Part shown: positions 53,003-61,792 of the stretch, piece after piece
Layout of the letters: every line of letters begins with the position of its first letter
Position numbering within the stretch: position 1 is the stretch's first letter
Program-made: the position numbers and the translations under genes
NCBI RefSeq assembly: GCF_028714215.1
Contig: NZ_JAQTMS010000005.1
Span: 1-64,000, forward strand
DNA length: 64,000 bases
From: Rhodoferax sp.
GTDB taxonomy: Bacteria; Pseudomonadota; Gammaproteobacteria; Burkholderiales; Burkholderiaceae_C
Direction of reading: 5' to 3'
Notes under the pieces: model-generated
Seen by the model: the letters and a program-made list of their open reading frames with translations, nothing else
What the model was told of the DNA's origin: nothing
Database searches by the model: none

Positions 53003-53271
53003 CCCCCCCTATCCCCCCCGCCCCTTTCCACCCCCGCCGGGGCGGAAAGGGGAGCCCCATTTGGCCGCGTGCGAAAGTGCACACGTACCCGCGCCAGCGC
53101 ACGCTGCAGGGGGTGTTCAACAAAGTGCGAACCGTCGAGGTGCCAACAAGCGCTTGCGTCACACCGGTACAAACTTTCCACTTTGCACGTCCCTTGTTTG
53201 CCTACGCGGCCAAATGAGGCTCCCCTCTTTCGCCCGGCGGGGCGAGAGAGGGGCGGGGGGGTATGAGTGGG
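53003..53271. mobile_element. MITE-like element with about 68-bp inverted arms between lptE and holA
   Basis: The left arm (53003-53070), from CCCCCCCTAT to CATTTGGCCGCGT, matches the reverse complement of the right arm (53204-53271) with scattered mismatches. Each arm also has its own hairpin, such as CCCCTTTCC with GGAAAGGGG (left). The 133-base core holds no gene but has weaker internal symmetry. The element lies in the lptE-holA junction, and its right end is 14 bases before the holA ATG. Confidence 0.65.
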
Positions 53272-53284
53272 GAAAAAATCCATC

Positions 53285-54373
53285 ATGCAACTAGCACTGT
53301 CCCAGCTCCAGCCCCATCTGCAAAAAGGGCTGAAAAGCCTTTACACCTTGCATGGCGATGAAGCGCTGCTGGTTCAGGAGGGGCTGGATGCGATTCGGGC
53401 GCTAGCCCGCGCACAAGGTTTTACCGAGCGCAGCGTGTACAGCGTAGCCGGGGCTCACTTCGACTGGAGCGAGGTGCTGGCGGCGGGCGGCTCGCTCAGC
53501 CTGTTTGCCGAGAAACAGATGGTGGAACTGCGAATTCCATCCGGCAAGCCGGGCAAGGAGGGCGGCGAGGCCATCGTTCAACTGGCCGAGCAAGCGCGTG
53601 GCAGCGATGCCACGCTTACCCTGGTCATATTGCCGCGCCTGGACAAGACGACCCGCGCCAGCCCTTGGTTTGCCGCGCTGGAGAGTTGTGGCGTCACGGT
53701 GCAGGTTGAACCGGTCGAGCGCAACGCCTTGCCGCAATGGATTGCGCAACGGCTGGCGGTCCAGGGTCAGCGCGTGGCCGCTGGCGAGGAAGGACAACGT
53801 GCCTTGCAGTTTTTTGCCGACCGGGTGGAGGGCAATCTGCTCGCCGCACACCAGGAAATCCAGAAGCTGGCCCTGCTGTTTGCGCCCGGTGAACTGAGCT
53901 TCGAGCAGATCGAGGGCGCCGTCCTGAACGTGGCGCGCTACGACGTGTTCAAGCTGTCGGAGGCGGTGCTGGCGGGGCAGACCGCGCGCGTGCAGCGCAT
54001 GCTCGACGGCTTGCAGGCCGAAGGCGAGGCCGAGGTGCTGGTGCACTACACGCTGAGCGAGGACATCCGTGCCCTCAAGCGCGTGAAAGACGCCATTGGG
54101 TTGGGCCGACCGCTGCCCATGGCCTTGCGCGAGCAACGCGTGTGGGGCGTGAAAGAGCGTTTGTACGAGCGCGTGCTGCCGCGCCTGAGCGACGCCGCCT
54201 TGAGCGAGCTGCTACAGGCGGCGCATCAGGTGGACGGCATCGTCAAAGGCCTGAAGCTGGCCGACTGGCCCATCGACAACTGGCAGGCGCTGCACCGCCT
54301 TGCGATGATGCTGTGCACTCTGTGCAGCGGCAATGCCAAGCCTGTTGCCGCACCTTCGTTCGCCATGCGCTAG
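53285..54373 (+). CDS. holA: DNA polymerase III subunit delta
   Basis: A 362-residue clamp-loader subunit that opens the beta sliding clamp. The N-terminal ATPase-like domain begins MQLALSQLQPHLQKGLKSLYTLHGDEALLVQEGLDAIR, then the helical KLALLFAPGELSFEQIEGAVLNVARYDVFKLSEAVLAG block and the C-terminal collar domain. The ATG at 53285 is preferred to a GTG at 53267. The inverted-repeat element just upstream may supply or disturb its ribosome site (GTGGGGAA remains). Confidence 0.92.
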   Translation: MQLALSQLQPHLQKGLKSLYTLHGDEALLVQEGLDAIRALARAQGFTERSVYSVAGAHFDWSEVLAAGGSLSLFAEKQMVELRIPSGKPGKEGGEAIVQLAEQARGSDATLTLVILPRLDKTTRASPWFAALESCGVTVQVEPVERNALPQWIAQRLAVQGQRVAAGEEGQRALQFFADRVEGNLLAAHQEIQKLALLFAPGELSFEQIEGAVLNVARYDVFKLSEAVLAGQTARVQRMLDGLQAEGEAEVLVHYTLSEDIRALKRVKDAIGLGRPLPMALREQRVWGVKERLYERVLPRLSDAALSELLQAAHQVDGIVKGLKLADWPIDNWQALHRLAMMLCTLCSGNAKPVAAPSFAMR

Positions 54374-54614
54374 CCCGAAAACTCGGTGGCAGCCGTGGAC
54401 CGAATGGGGTTTGCGTCGGCGGGAGTGGGGTGGACGCTGGGCGCTCCGCGTCCTGCGGACTTTTTTAATGTCGCGCCTAACATCTACCCGACCCCCGCCT
54501 TGCGTTGTTTCTGTTTCGATGTTTTGGCGATATAGACTTGTTGCCATGCAATCGGTTGGGCCGTACCGATGGCTTGTCCCCCAAAATTCTTGGTCGTCAC
54601 ACGAAAGGCAAATT

Positions 54615-54839
54615 TTGAAACGACAATTTTTTGCGATTATTCTTCTTCCGCTATTTCTCTCTGCTTGTGGTGGAGTGCGCCTTCAGACCAAGTCCGAAGC
54701 GCTTAACGAACTGAATAAATCACTTCAATTCGATGCAGAGAAGCAATGCGACAAGTACTCCGGACAGCAGTATCAAGACTGTCGGCGCCAAGTCAAGGAA
54801 CAGTATGAGGCCTTGCGAAAGAAGAACACGGAAGGTTAG
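54615..54839 (+). CDS. Small lipoprotein of unknown function
   Basis: A 74-residue predicted lipoprotein. It starts at TTG (54615) after AAAGG; the N-terminus MKRQFFAIILLPLFLSACGG has a textbook lipobox with Cys18. The mature part is short, charged and helical (SEALNELNKSLQFDAEKQCDKYSGQQYQDC), with two further cysteines that could pair. It lies in an AT-richer insertion between holA and proA. No function can be given. The 241 bases before it contain no gene. Confidence 0.72.
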   Translation: MKRQFFAIILLPLFLSACGGVRLQTKSEALNELNKSLQFDAEKQCDKYSGQQYQDCRRQVKEQYEALRKKNTEG

Positions 54840-54955
54840 CTCAGCACACATGGCGCCACCTTTCATGAGCGCCGCCCCGAGTGATGAAAGAGAAAACGGC
54901 GGTGGAACGGGTCGATGCTGATGGGGCGGGTCTGTGTATCTGCCAAAATGGCGCC

Positions 54956-55246
54956 ATGCGACTAACCCCTAACGAGCAACAAGTCATTCGGGAGGCCAGC
55001 CTGCGTTATTTTGGCGTGCGCCCGCGCTTGTTTGGTTCGCGGGTGGACGACAGCAAGCTGGGTGGGGATATTGATTTGTACATTGAGGCACCCATGTCTG
55101 CTGAGCGAGGCTTCGACGCGAAGATTCGGATGGTTGCAGACATCTGGTTGAAAATTGGCGAACGCAAGATTGATGTCGTCGTGAACTCGGGAGATCAGAA
55201 TATGCCGATTTACGAGGTGGCTAAACGTGATGGAGTGTGGTTATGA
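54956..55246 (+). CDS. Minimal nucleotidyltransferase (MNT-type)
   Basis: A 96-residue protein with the polymerase-beta nucleotidyltransferase fold. The active-site pattern is LFGSRVDDSKLGGDIDLYIE (about residues 25-44), with Gly-Ser-Arg and the Asp-x-Asp metal pair, and a third acidic residue in KIDVVVNSG. Such proteins usually act with a HEPN or other small partner as toxin-antitoxin modules, modifying the partner. A short frame overlapping its stop (ATGA) looks like a truncated partner. It lies in the holA-proA insertion with the small lipoprotein. Confidence 0.8.
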   Translation: MRLTPNEQQVIREASLRYFGVRPRLFGSRVDDSKLGGDIDLYIEAPMSAERGFDAKIRMVADIWLKIGERKIDVVVNSGDQNMPIYEVAKRDGVWL

Positions 55247-55395
55247 GTTTGCCTCTGGCAGACGCGCTGCGTCAATGCGAACTGCACGCCCAACGGATGC
55301 AAAGCGCGTGCAAGCGCATAGGGTTTCCTCTTCAAGCCAGTCAACTTGCCGCAGCAATTGCTGGGCTGGCTTTCCCGCTTAGGTGCAGAGTTTGA
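55243..55395 (+). pseudogene. Truncated partner of the MNT gene (HEPN-like?)
   Basis: Translation from the overlapping ATG gives 50 residues, MSLPLADALRQCELHAQRMQ and on to FPLRCRV, then a stop. The opening resembles small helical proteins found downstream of MNT genes. Near the end another frame reads [15 protein letters not shown] and a stop, a natural-looking C-terminus, so an internal deletion with a frame change is likely. Family assignment is tentative. Confidence 0.4.
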
Positions 55396-55410
55396 AAACA
55401 AGAAATTAGA

Positions 55411-56730
55411 ATGACCGCCCTCAACATCACCGATTACACCCAGGCCCTTGGTTTGCAGGCCAAGGCGGCTTCGGCCCTGATGGCCAAGGCGCCGGCGGCG
55501 AGCAAGAATCGGGCTCTGCGCCGGCTTGCCGAACTGCTGCGCGGCAATGTGCAGGCGCTGCAAGTGGAGAATGCCAAAGACCTCGAACGTGCCTTGGCGG
55601 CCGGTCTGGCGGCCCCCCTGGTGGACCGCCTGAAATTGACACCCAAGGTGATAGAGACCTGTGCCCAGGGCTGCGAGCAGCTGGCCGCCATGTCCGACGT
55701 GATTGGTGAAATCATCGGCATGAAGCAGCAGCCCAGCGGCATCCGGGTCGGGCAGATGCGGGTGCCGATCGGTGTCTTCGGCATGATTTTCGAAAGCCGC
55801 CCGAATGTCACGATAGAGGCCGCCAGCCTGTCGATCAAGAGCGGCAACGCCTGTATCCTGCGTGGCGGCTCGGAGGCAATTGAGTCCAACAAGGCGCTGG
55901 CGCGGCTGGTGCAACTGGCGCTGGTGGACAGTGGCCTGCCGCTGGACGCCGTGCAACTGGTGCAAACCACCGACCGCGCGGTGGTGGGTCAGCTCATCGC
56001 CTTACCGCAATATGTGGACCTGATCATTCCGCGCGGCGGCAAGGGCTTGATCGAGCGCATCAGCCGCGACGCCAAGGTACCGGTCATCAAGCACCTCGAC
56101 GGTAACTGCCATGTGTATGTGGACGACCCCAGCGATACCGAGATGGCGGTCAAGGTGGCTGACAACGCCAAGACCAACAAATACAGCCCCTGCAATGCGG
56201 CCGAGGGCCTGCTGGTGGCACGCGCCGTGGCGCCCCTGTTTTTGCCGTTGATCGGCCGGATTTACGCCGCCAAAGGGGTCGAGATGCGTTGCGATGCCGA
56301 GGCTCTGGCCATTCTGCAGACCAGCCTGGCGCAAGAGCCCGGCCTGGTCGACGCCGAGACCGGCGCGGCGCCCCAACTGCATCTGGCCAACGAGCAGGAC
56401 TGGTACCAGGAATACCTGGCCCCCATCATTAGCATCAGAATCGTTGCCGGTGTGGAACAGGCCATTGCGCACATCAACCAGTACTCAAGCCATCACACCG
56501 ACGCCATCGTCACGCGCGACCACATGCATGCGCAAGCCTTTCTGCGGGAAGTCGATTCCGCCAGCGTGATGGTCAACACCAGCACCCGCTTTGCCGATGG
56601 CTTCGAGTTTGGCCTGGGTGCCGAGATTGGCATCAGCATCGACAAGTTTCACGCCCGCGGTCCGGTTGGCATCGAAGGCCTGACGTCACTGAAATATGTG
56701 GTGCTGGGCAATGGAGAAGTGCGCGCCTGA
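55411..56730 (+). CDS. proA: Gamma-glutamyl phosphate reductase
   Basis: A 439-residue aldehyde-dehydrogenase-fold enzyme, second step of proline synthesis, which reduces gamma-glutamyl phosphate to the semialdehyde with NADPH. The catalytic cysteine is in [42 protein letters not shown] and [15 protein letters not shown] are classic ProA blocks. proB is not in the window. In related genomes proA follows holA directly; here about 1 kb of accessory sequence lies between. Confidence 0.96.
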   Translation: MTALNITDYTQALGLQAKAASALMAKAPAASKNRALRRLAELLRGNVQALQVENAKDLERALAAGLAAPLVDRLKLTPKVIETCAQGCEQLAAMSDVIGEIIGMKQQPSGIRVGQMRVPIGVFGMIFESRPNVTIEAASLSIKSGNACILRGGSEAIESNKALARLVQLALVDSGLPLDAVQLVQTTDRAVVGQLIALPQYVDLIIPRGGKGLIERISRDAKVPVIKHLDGNCHVYVDDPSDTEMAVKVADNAKTNKYSPCNAAEGLLVARAVAPLFLPLIGRIYAAKGVEMRCDAEALAILQTSLAQEPGLVDAETGAAPQLHLANEQDWYQEYLAPIISIRIVAGVEQAIAHINQYSSHHTDAIVTRDHMHAQAFLREVDSASVMVNTSTRFADGFEFGLGAEIGISIDKFHARGPVGIEGLTSLKYVVLGNGEVRA

Positions 56731-56767
56731 GCCCAACACTTGGTCGCAATCCGACACGTATGAATAG

Positions 56768-56813
56768 CTGTCATCCGGCATCCCTGGATTGCGAATTCCG
56801 CCCGCAATGACAG
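56768..56813. repeat. Short palindromic intergenic repeat
   Basis: CTGTCAT (56768-56774) and ATGACAG (56807-56813) are perfect inverted ends around GGATTGCG...CGCAAT, so the 46 bases can fold on themselves. The body CCCTGGATTGCG...CCGCAATGAC resembles a dispersed proteobacterial repeat. It sits 13 bases before the gshA ATG. Confidence 0.5.
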
Positions 56814-56826
56814 TTAAACTAGCGCC

Positions 56827-58122
56827 ATGGTTCCACATCTCGTCACCGCGCTCACGGGCCCCATCAACGAACTTGAGCAGCGCGTCCTCGATTCCATGCC
56901 CGCCATCGAACGCTGGTTTCGTCTGGAATGGATGGAGCACACGCCGCCGTTTTACAGCTCGGTGGAGGTGCGCAATGCCGGCTTCAAGCTGGCTCCGGTG
57001 GATACCAGTTTGTTTCCCGATGGCTGGAACCATCTGTCCCCTGAAATGTTGCCCCTGGCGGTGCAGGCGGCGATGGCCGCGATCGAGAAAATCTGCCCGG
57101 AAGCACGCAATTTGCTGCTGATTCCGGAAAATCGTTCGACCCCCACGTCTTACCTTGCCAGCCTGGCGCAATTGCGGCGCATCTTCCACATGGCCGGATT
57201 GAACGTGCGGCTCGGTTCGATCGACCCGGCGCTCAAGAAAACCACCACCTTTGAGTTGCCCGGCGGCGAGAGCGTCACGCTGGAGCCGGTCATCCGCGGC
57301 AAACGCCGGCTCGGGGTCAAGGACTTTGATCCGTGCACCATTTTGCTGAACAACGATTTGAGTGCCGGCGTGCCGGGTATTCTGGAAGACATTCACGAGC
57401 AATACCTGCTGCCGCCCTTGCATGGCGGCTGGCCGACGCGGCGCAAGAGCAAGCATGCCAAGTGTTATGAAGAAGTGGCCAAGCGCATGGGCAAGCTGTT
57501 GGGGGTCGACCCCTGGCTGATCAACCCGCTGTTCGACCGCGGTGCACGGATCAACCCGAGCAACGGCGCGGGTCTGGAACAGCTGAGCAGCCAGGTCGAT
57601 GGCCTGCTCGCCAAAATTCGCCGCAAGTACAAGGAATACGGCATCAAGGAGAAACCCTTTGTCGTGCTCAAGAGCGACAATGCGGCGCACGGCTTGGGAC
57701 CTGTAATGATGCGCGACGCCAAAGAACTGGAAGCCTTGAGTGGCAGCTTGAAAAATCAGGCCACCGGTAGCCAGGCCGGCGGACCGGCCGACGGCATTCT
57801 GATCCAGGAAGGCGTTTTGACCCGGGAGCGGCTGAACGACGCGCTGGCCGAGCCGCTGGTTTTCATGATGGACCGCTATGTGGTGGGCGGCTTTTATCGC
57901 ATCCATGCGCCGGGTGGTGACGCTGACAATCCGGCGCCGACGGGGGCCAGCTTTGTGCCGCTGGCGTTCGAGCAAAGCACCCATTTGCCGCAGCCCGGCA
58001 GCAAGCCCGGCGCCAGTGTGCCGAATCGTTTTTACATGTACGGTGTGGTGGCGCGTCTGGCGATGCTGGCCGCCAGTTATGAGCTCGAAGCGACCGATCC
58101 GGATGCCGAGAACTATGAGTGA
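56827..58122 (+). CDS. gshA: Glutamate-cysteine ligase (betaproteobacterial type)
   Basis: A 431-residue ATP-dependent ligase, first and limiting step of glutathione synthesis. It belongs to the GshA group found in betaproteobacteria, not to the E. coli family: the order MVPHLVTALTGPINELEQR, LLIPENRSTPTSYLASLAQL, DLSAGVPGILEDIHEQYLLPPLHGGWPTRRKSKH and VVLKSDNAAHGLGPVMM is diagnostic. With gshB 2.7 kb downstream it makes the glutathione used by phytochelatin synthase and other thiol systems in this window. A palindromic repeat precedes it. Confidence 0.92.
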   Translation: MVPHLVTALTGPINELEQRVLDSMPAIERWFRLEWMEHTPPFYSSVEVRNAGFKLAPVDTSLFPDGWNHLSPEMLPLAVQAAMAAIEKICPEARNLLLIPENRSTPTSYLASLAQLRRIFHMAGLNVRLGSIDPALKKTTTFELPGGESVTLEPVIRGKRRLGVKDFDPCTILLNNDLSAGVPGILEDIHEQYLLPPLHGGWPTRRKSKHAKCYEEVAKRMGKLLGVDPWLINPLFDRGARINPSNGAGLEQLSSQVDGLLAKIRRKYKEYGIKEKPFVVLKSDNAAHGLGPVMMRDAKELEALSGSLKNQATGSQAGGPADGILIQEGVLTRERLNDALAEPLVFMMDRYVVGGFYRIHAPGGDADNPAPTGASFVPLAFEQSTHLPQPGSKPGASVPNRFYMYGVVARLAMLAASYELEATDPDAENYE

Positions 58123-58194
58123 GCCCGGCGCGGGCGCAAATTGGCGCACCCAGAGAAAATGGAATCCCGCTGAGAAGCAAGACCGGGTGAACTA

Positions 58195-60063
58195 GTGGCA
58201 GTCTCCAAATCGTCTCTCTCAGCGCTCACGCTGGGTGCCATCGGTGTTGTTTACGGCGACATCGGAACCAGTGTCCTGTACGCGGTGAAAGAGGTGTTTG
58301 GCTCCGGTCACGTGCCGTTCACCGCCGACAATGTGTATGGGATTTTGTCGATCTTCTTCTGGACCCTGACGATTATCGTGTCGGTCAAGTACGTGATACT
58401 GGTGCTGCGCGCCGACAACAATGGCGAGGGCGGCCTGGTCGCGATGCTGGCGCTGGCCTCCCAGTCGGTCAAGGACAAGCCCAGGCTGCGGCGCCTGCTG
58501 CTGCTGGTGGGTATCTTCGGCACCTGCCTGTTTTATGGCGATGGCGTCATCACGCCGGCGATTTCCGTGCTGTCCGCGGTGGAGGGTCTGGAGGTGATAT
58601 CGCCGACCTTCAAACAGTACGTGATTCCGCTCACCCTGGTCATCCTGTTTGGTTTGTTCGGGGTGCAAAAGCGCGGTACCAGCGGCATCGGCAAATTTTT
58701 CGGGCCGATCACCCTGGCCTGGTTCGCCTGCATCTCGGTGCTGGGGGTCTCGCACATTGTCGACAACCCGCAGATCCTGTGGGCCGTCAGCCCGCACTTT
58801 GCGCTGGGTTTCATCTGGCACAACCCGAAGATCTCTTTCATCGTTCTGGGCGCCGTGGTGCTGTGCGTCACCGGGGCCGAAGCGCTCTACGCCGACATGG
58901 GCCACTTCGGCAAGAAGCCGATTCGGGTCGCCTGGTTTTCGATTGTCATGCCGGCGCTGACCCTGAATTACTTTGGCCAGGGCGCGCTGCTGCTACAGAA
59001 CCCGGCAGCGGTGAAAAACCCGTTTTTCATGATGGCGCCGGATTGGGCCCTGATGCCGCTGGTGGGCCTTGCCACCATGGCCACCGTGATTGCCTCGCAG
59101 GCCTTGATTTCCGGCGCCTTCTCGGTCACCAAGCAAGTGATCCAGCTGGGCTATCTGCCGCGGCTGCAGATTCTGCACACCAGCGTCAAGGAAACCGGTC
59201 AGATCTATTTGCCGCTGGTCAACTGGGGCTTGTTCACGGCCATCGTGATGGCGGTGGTGATGTTCAAGTCGTCCAGCAATCTGGCGGCGGCCTACGGCAT
59301 TGCGGTCTGTACCGACATGCTGATCACCACCATCCTGACCTTCTATGTGATCCGTTACAGCTGGAAATATCCCTTGCTGTTGTGCGTGGCCGCGACCGGT
59401 TTCTTTCTCATCGTCGATCTGGCGTTTTGGGCCTCCAACCTGCTCAAACTGTTTGATGGCGGCTGGTTCCCGCTGCTGATCGGGGGTGCCATCTTCACCC
59501 TCATGCTGACCTGGAAGGACGGCCGGCGTTTGCTCAACGACAAGCTGCGCGCCGATGCGATTGATTTGAGCAGTTTTCTGGAAGCCGTGTTTGTCAGTCC
59601 ACCGCAACGGGTCGACGGCACCGCGGTGTTCCTGACGGCCGAGCCGGGCACGGTGCCCAATGCGCTGCTGCACAACCTTAAGCACAACAAGGTGCTACAC
59701 CGCAACAACCTGTTCGTCACGGTGCGCAACCACGAAGTGCCGCGGATCGGGCTGGACAAACGGCTGGAGATCGAGTCGCTGGGCCACAACTGCTGGCAGG
59801 TGATCGTGAACTACGGCTTCAAGGGCGACCCGGATCTGCCCAAGGCGCTGCAACTGATCAAGGGCCGCGGCTGCGAACTCGACCCGATGACCACCAGCTA
59901 CTTCCTGTCGCGCGACATCGTGGTCCCGACCATCGGCGGCGGCATGGCGCAGTGGCGCGAGAAGCTGTTCTCGCAGATGCACCACAATGCCAGCGCGGCC
60001 GCCGAGTTCCTGAATCTGCCCAATAACGCCGTCGTTGAGCTGGGCTCCAAAATAGAAATATAG
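58195..60063 (+). CDS. kup: Kup-family low-affinity potassium transporter
   Basis: A 622-residue K+/H+ symporter. Twelve membrane helices occupy the first 430 residues, starting [25 protein letters not shown], the family hallmark, with [19 protein letters not shown] and [24 protein letters not shown]-terminal cytoplasmic domain of about 190 residues follows. It starts at GTG (58195) with GGGTGA a few bases before. It lies between gshA and gshB. Two copies of the GGGACAGACC repeat begin 5 bases after its stop. Confidence 0.95.
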   Translation: MAVSKSSLSALTLGAIGVVYGDIGTSVLYAVKEVFGSGHVPFTADNVYGILSIFFWTLTIIVSVKYVILVLRADNNGEGGLVAMLALASQSVKDKPRLRRLLLLVGIFGTCLFYGDGVITPAISVLSAVEGLEVISPTFKQYVIPLTLVILFGLFGVQKRGTSGIGKFFGPITLAWFACISVLGVSHIVDNPQILWAVSPHFALGFIWHNPKISFIVLGAVVLCVTGAEALYADMGHFGKKPIRVAWFSIVMPALTLNYFGQGALLLQNPAAVKNPFFMMAPDWALMPLVGLATMATVIASQALISGAFSVTKQVIQLGYLPRLQILHTSVKETGQIYLPLVNWGLFTAIVMAVVMFKSSSNLAAAYGIAVCTDMLITTILTFYVIRYSWKYPLLLCVAATGFFLIVDLAFWASNLLKLFDGGWFPLLIGGAIFTLMLTWKDGRRLLNDKLRADAIDLSSFLEAVFVSPPQRVDGTAVFLTAEPGTVPNALLHNLKHNKVLHRNNLFVTVRNHEVPRIGLDKRLEIESLGHNCWQVIVNYGFKGDPDLPKALQLIKGRGCELDPMTTSYFLSRDIVVPTIGGGMAQWREKLFSQMHHNASAAAEFLNLPNNAVVELGSKIEI

Positions 60064-60067
60064 AACC

Positions 60068-60124
60068 TTGTGGGACAGACCAAGGCTACAGGAGCGAAGC
60101 GAGTGAGCTTGCTCTGTCCTCAAC
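60068..60124 (+). repeat. GGGACAGACC hairpin repeat, copy F
   Basis: A 57-base copy directly after kup. Outer stem GGACAGA/TCTGTCC; the insert between the arms (CAAGGCTACAGGAGCGAAGC...) differs from that of the ssb copies. It is identical to copy G over its whole body apart from the last bases. Confidence 0.8.
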
Positions 60125-60150
60125 GCGAAACGGGATGTCGGAGGTCCACC

Positions 60151-60207
60151 TTGTGGGACAGACCAAGGCTACAGGAGCGAAGCGAGTGAGCTTGCTCTGT
60201 CCTCCAC
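60151..60207 (+). repeat. GGGACAGACC hairpin repeat, copy G, overlapping the start of the GNAT gene
   Basis: A direct repeat of copy F, 83 bases on. The spacer between F and G (GGGATGTCGGAGG) resembles that between B and C (CGGATGTTGGAGG), so pairs appear to move or amplify as composite units. Its AGGAGC and GTG act as ribosome site and start codon of the following gene. Confidence 0.8.
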
Positions 60208-60749
60208 CTTGCATCGAGACGCCGCGCTGCGTGCTGACCCTGCTCTGCCCCGACAACGTCGCCCTGCTGAGCGACTACCGGGAGAAGAACCGCAGCCATC
60301 TGGCACCTTGGGAGCCCGCCGCGGACCCGCGGGTTTCACTGGCCGAGGCTTGCCGGCAGGCAGCGCGCAGGTCCTGGCAAGGCTATGCGGAAGGTTCGGC
60401 GCTGCAATTCGTCGCCGTCAGCCGCGCCTCGCAGCGCATGGTGGCGGGCTGCAACTTCACCAACATCGTGCGCGGTCCGCTACAGGCTTGCCATCTGGGC
60501 TATTCGGTGGACCAGGAACTGCAGGGCCAGGGCCTGATGCGGGAGGTTGCCGAGGCCGCCATTCGCCATATGTTCGACAGCGTGGGCCTGCACCGCATCA
60601 TGGCCAACCACATGCCCGCCAACCGCCGCAGCGAGAACCTGCTGCGCGCTCTGGGATTCGAGCGCGAAGGCTACGCCCGCACCTATTTGAAAATTGCCGG
60701 GAAGTGGGAAGACATGGTGCTCAATGCACTGGTCAACCCCAGGGCGTAG
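60186..60749 (+). CDS. GNAT-family N-acetyltransferase, RimJ/RimL-like
   Basis: A 187-residue acetyl-CoA-dependent acetyltransferase resembling those that modify ribosomal proteins S5 or L7/L12 N-termini. The fold opens IETPRCVLTLLCPDNVALLSDYREKNRSHLAPWEP and contains the acetyl-CoA loop LQGQGLMREVAEAAIRHMFD and the typical HRIMANHMPANRRSENLLRALGFEREGYAR. The GTG at 60186 is chosen because AGGAGC precedes it by about 8 bases; both lie inside repeat copy G. An in-frame ATG at 60135 would translate even more of the repeat and lacks a ribosome site. Confidence 0.82.
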   Translation: MSLLCPPPCIETPRCVLTLLCPDNVALLSDYREKNRSHLAPWEPAADPRVSLAEACRQAARRSWQGYAEGSALQFVAVSRASQRMVAGCNFTNIVRGPLQACHLGYSVDQELQGQGLMREVAEAAIRHMFDSVGLHRIMANHMPANRRSENLLRALGFEREGYARTYLKIAGKWEDMVLNALVNPRA

Positions 60750-60844
60750 CCCTCTTTGCGCCGGCTCCGGCGGCGGCACGCCGTTTGTGTCACAGTAGGG
60801 GTGTTGACGCAAAATACCCTGCTATCGAGCCCCGCAAGTACACC

Positions 60845-61792
60845 ATGAACCTTCTTTTTATTGCCGATCCGCTGGACTCCTTCAAGATCTACAAGGACAC
60901 CACTTTTTCCATGATGCGCGAGGCGCAAAGGCGCGGCCATGGCGTGGCCGCCTGCGAGCCGCAGGATGTGCTGTGGCAGCGCGGCGCCCTGGTCACCGCG
61001 CATGTGCGCGACATCGCTCTGACCGGTCAGCCAGATGCCTGGTTCGAAGTCCGGCAGACGCGCGCCGTGGCGCTGAAGGAATTCGACGCCATCATCATGC
61101 GCAAGGACCCGCCGTTCGACAGCGAATATTTCTACGCCACGCACCTGCTGGCGCAGGCCGAACGCGAAGGCGCGCGGGTCTTCAACAAGCCCGGCGCGCT
61201 GCGCGACCACCCGGAAAAACTCGCCATCATGGAGTTCCCGCAGTTCATCGGTCCGACCCTGGTGACGCGCGACGAGGCCGACATCAAGCGCTTCCACGCC
61301 CAGCACGGCGACATCATCCTCAAACCCCTGGACGGCATGGGTGGCATGGGCATCTTCCGCGTCGGGCCGGATGGCTTGAACCTGGGCTCCATCACCGAGA
61401 CCCTGAACCGGCACGGCGCGCAGAGCCTGATGGTGCAGAAGTTCCTGCCCGAGATCGTGGACGGCGACAAGCGCGTGCTGGTGATCGGCGGCCAGCCGGT
61501 GCCTTACTGCCTAGCCCGCATCCCGCAAGGCAGCGAAGTGCGCGGCAACCTGGCGGCCGGCGGCAAGGGCGTGGCCCGAGCATTGAGCGCGCGCGACCGC
61601 TTGATTGCCGAGTCGCTGGGTCCGATTCTCAATGCGCGCGGGCTGCTGCTGGTGGGGCTGGACGTGATAGGCGACTGCCTGACCGAGATCAACGTCACCA
61701 GCCCAACCTGCTTCCAGGAGATTTTCGATCAGACCGGCTTTGACGTGGCGGCCATGTTCGTGGACGCCGTCGAGCAAGCCCTCAAGCGCTGA
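60845..61792 (+). CDS. gshB: Glutathione synthetase
   Basis: A 315-residue ATP-grasp ligase joining gamma-glutamylcysteine and glycine. It begins MNLLFIADPLDSFKIYKDTTFSMMREAQRRGH; the ATP loop is LKPLDGMGGMGIFRV, and EVRGNLAAGGKGVARALSARD and the C-terminal GLDVIGDCLTEINVTSPTCFQEI are intact. The ATG at 60845 lacks a strong ribosome site. TTGACG (60804) could be part of its promoter. Its end overlaps the convergent amidotransferase gene by 11 bases. Partner of gshA upstream. Confidence 0.96.
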   Translation: MNLLFIADPLDSFKIYKDTTFSMMREAQRRGHGVAACEPQDVLWQRGALVTAHVRDIALTGQPDAWFEVRQTRAVALKEFDAIIMRKDPPFDSEYFYATHLLAQAEREGARVFNKPGALRDHPEKLAIMEFPQFIGPTLVTRDEADIKRFHAQHGDIILKPLDGMGGMGIFRVGPDGLNLGSITETLNRHGAQSLMVQKFLPEIVDGDKRVLVIGGQPVPYCLARIPQGSEVRGNLAAGGKGVARALSARDRLIAESLGPILNARGLLLVGLDVIGDCLTEINVTSPTCFQEIFDQTGFDVAAMFVDAVEQALKR

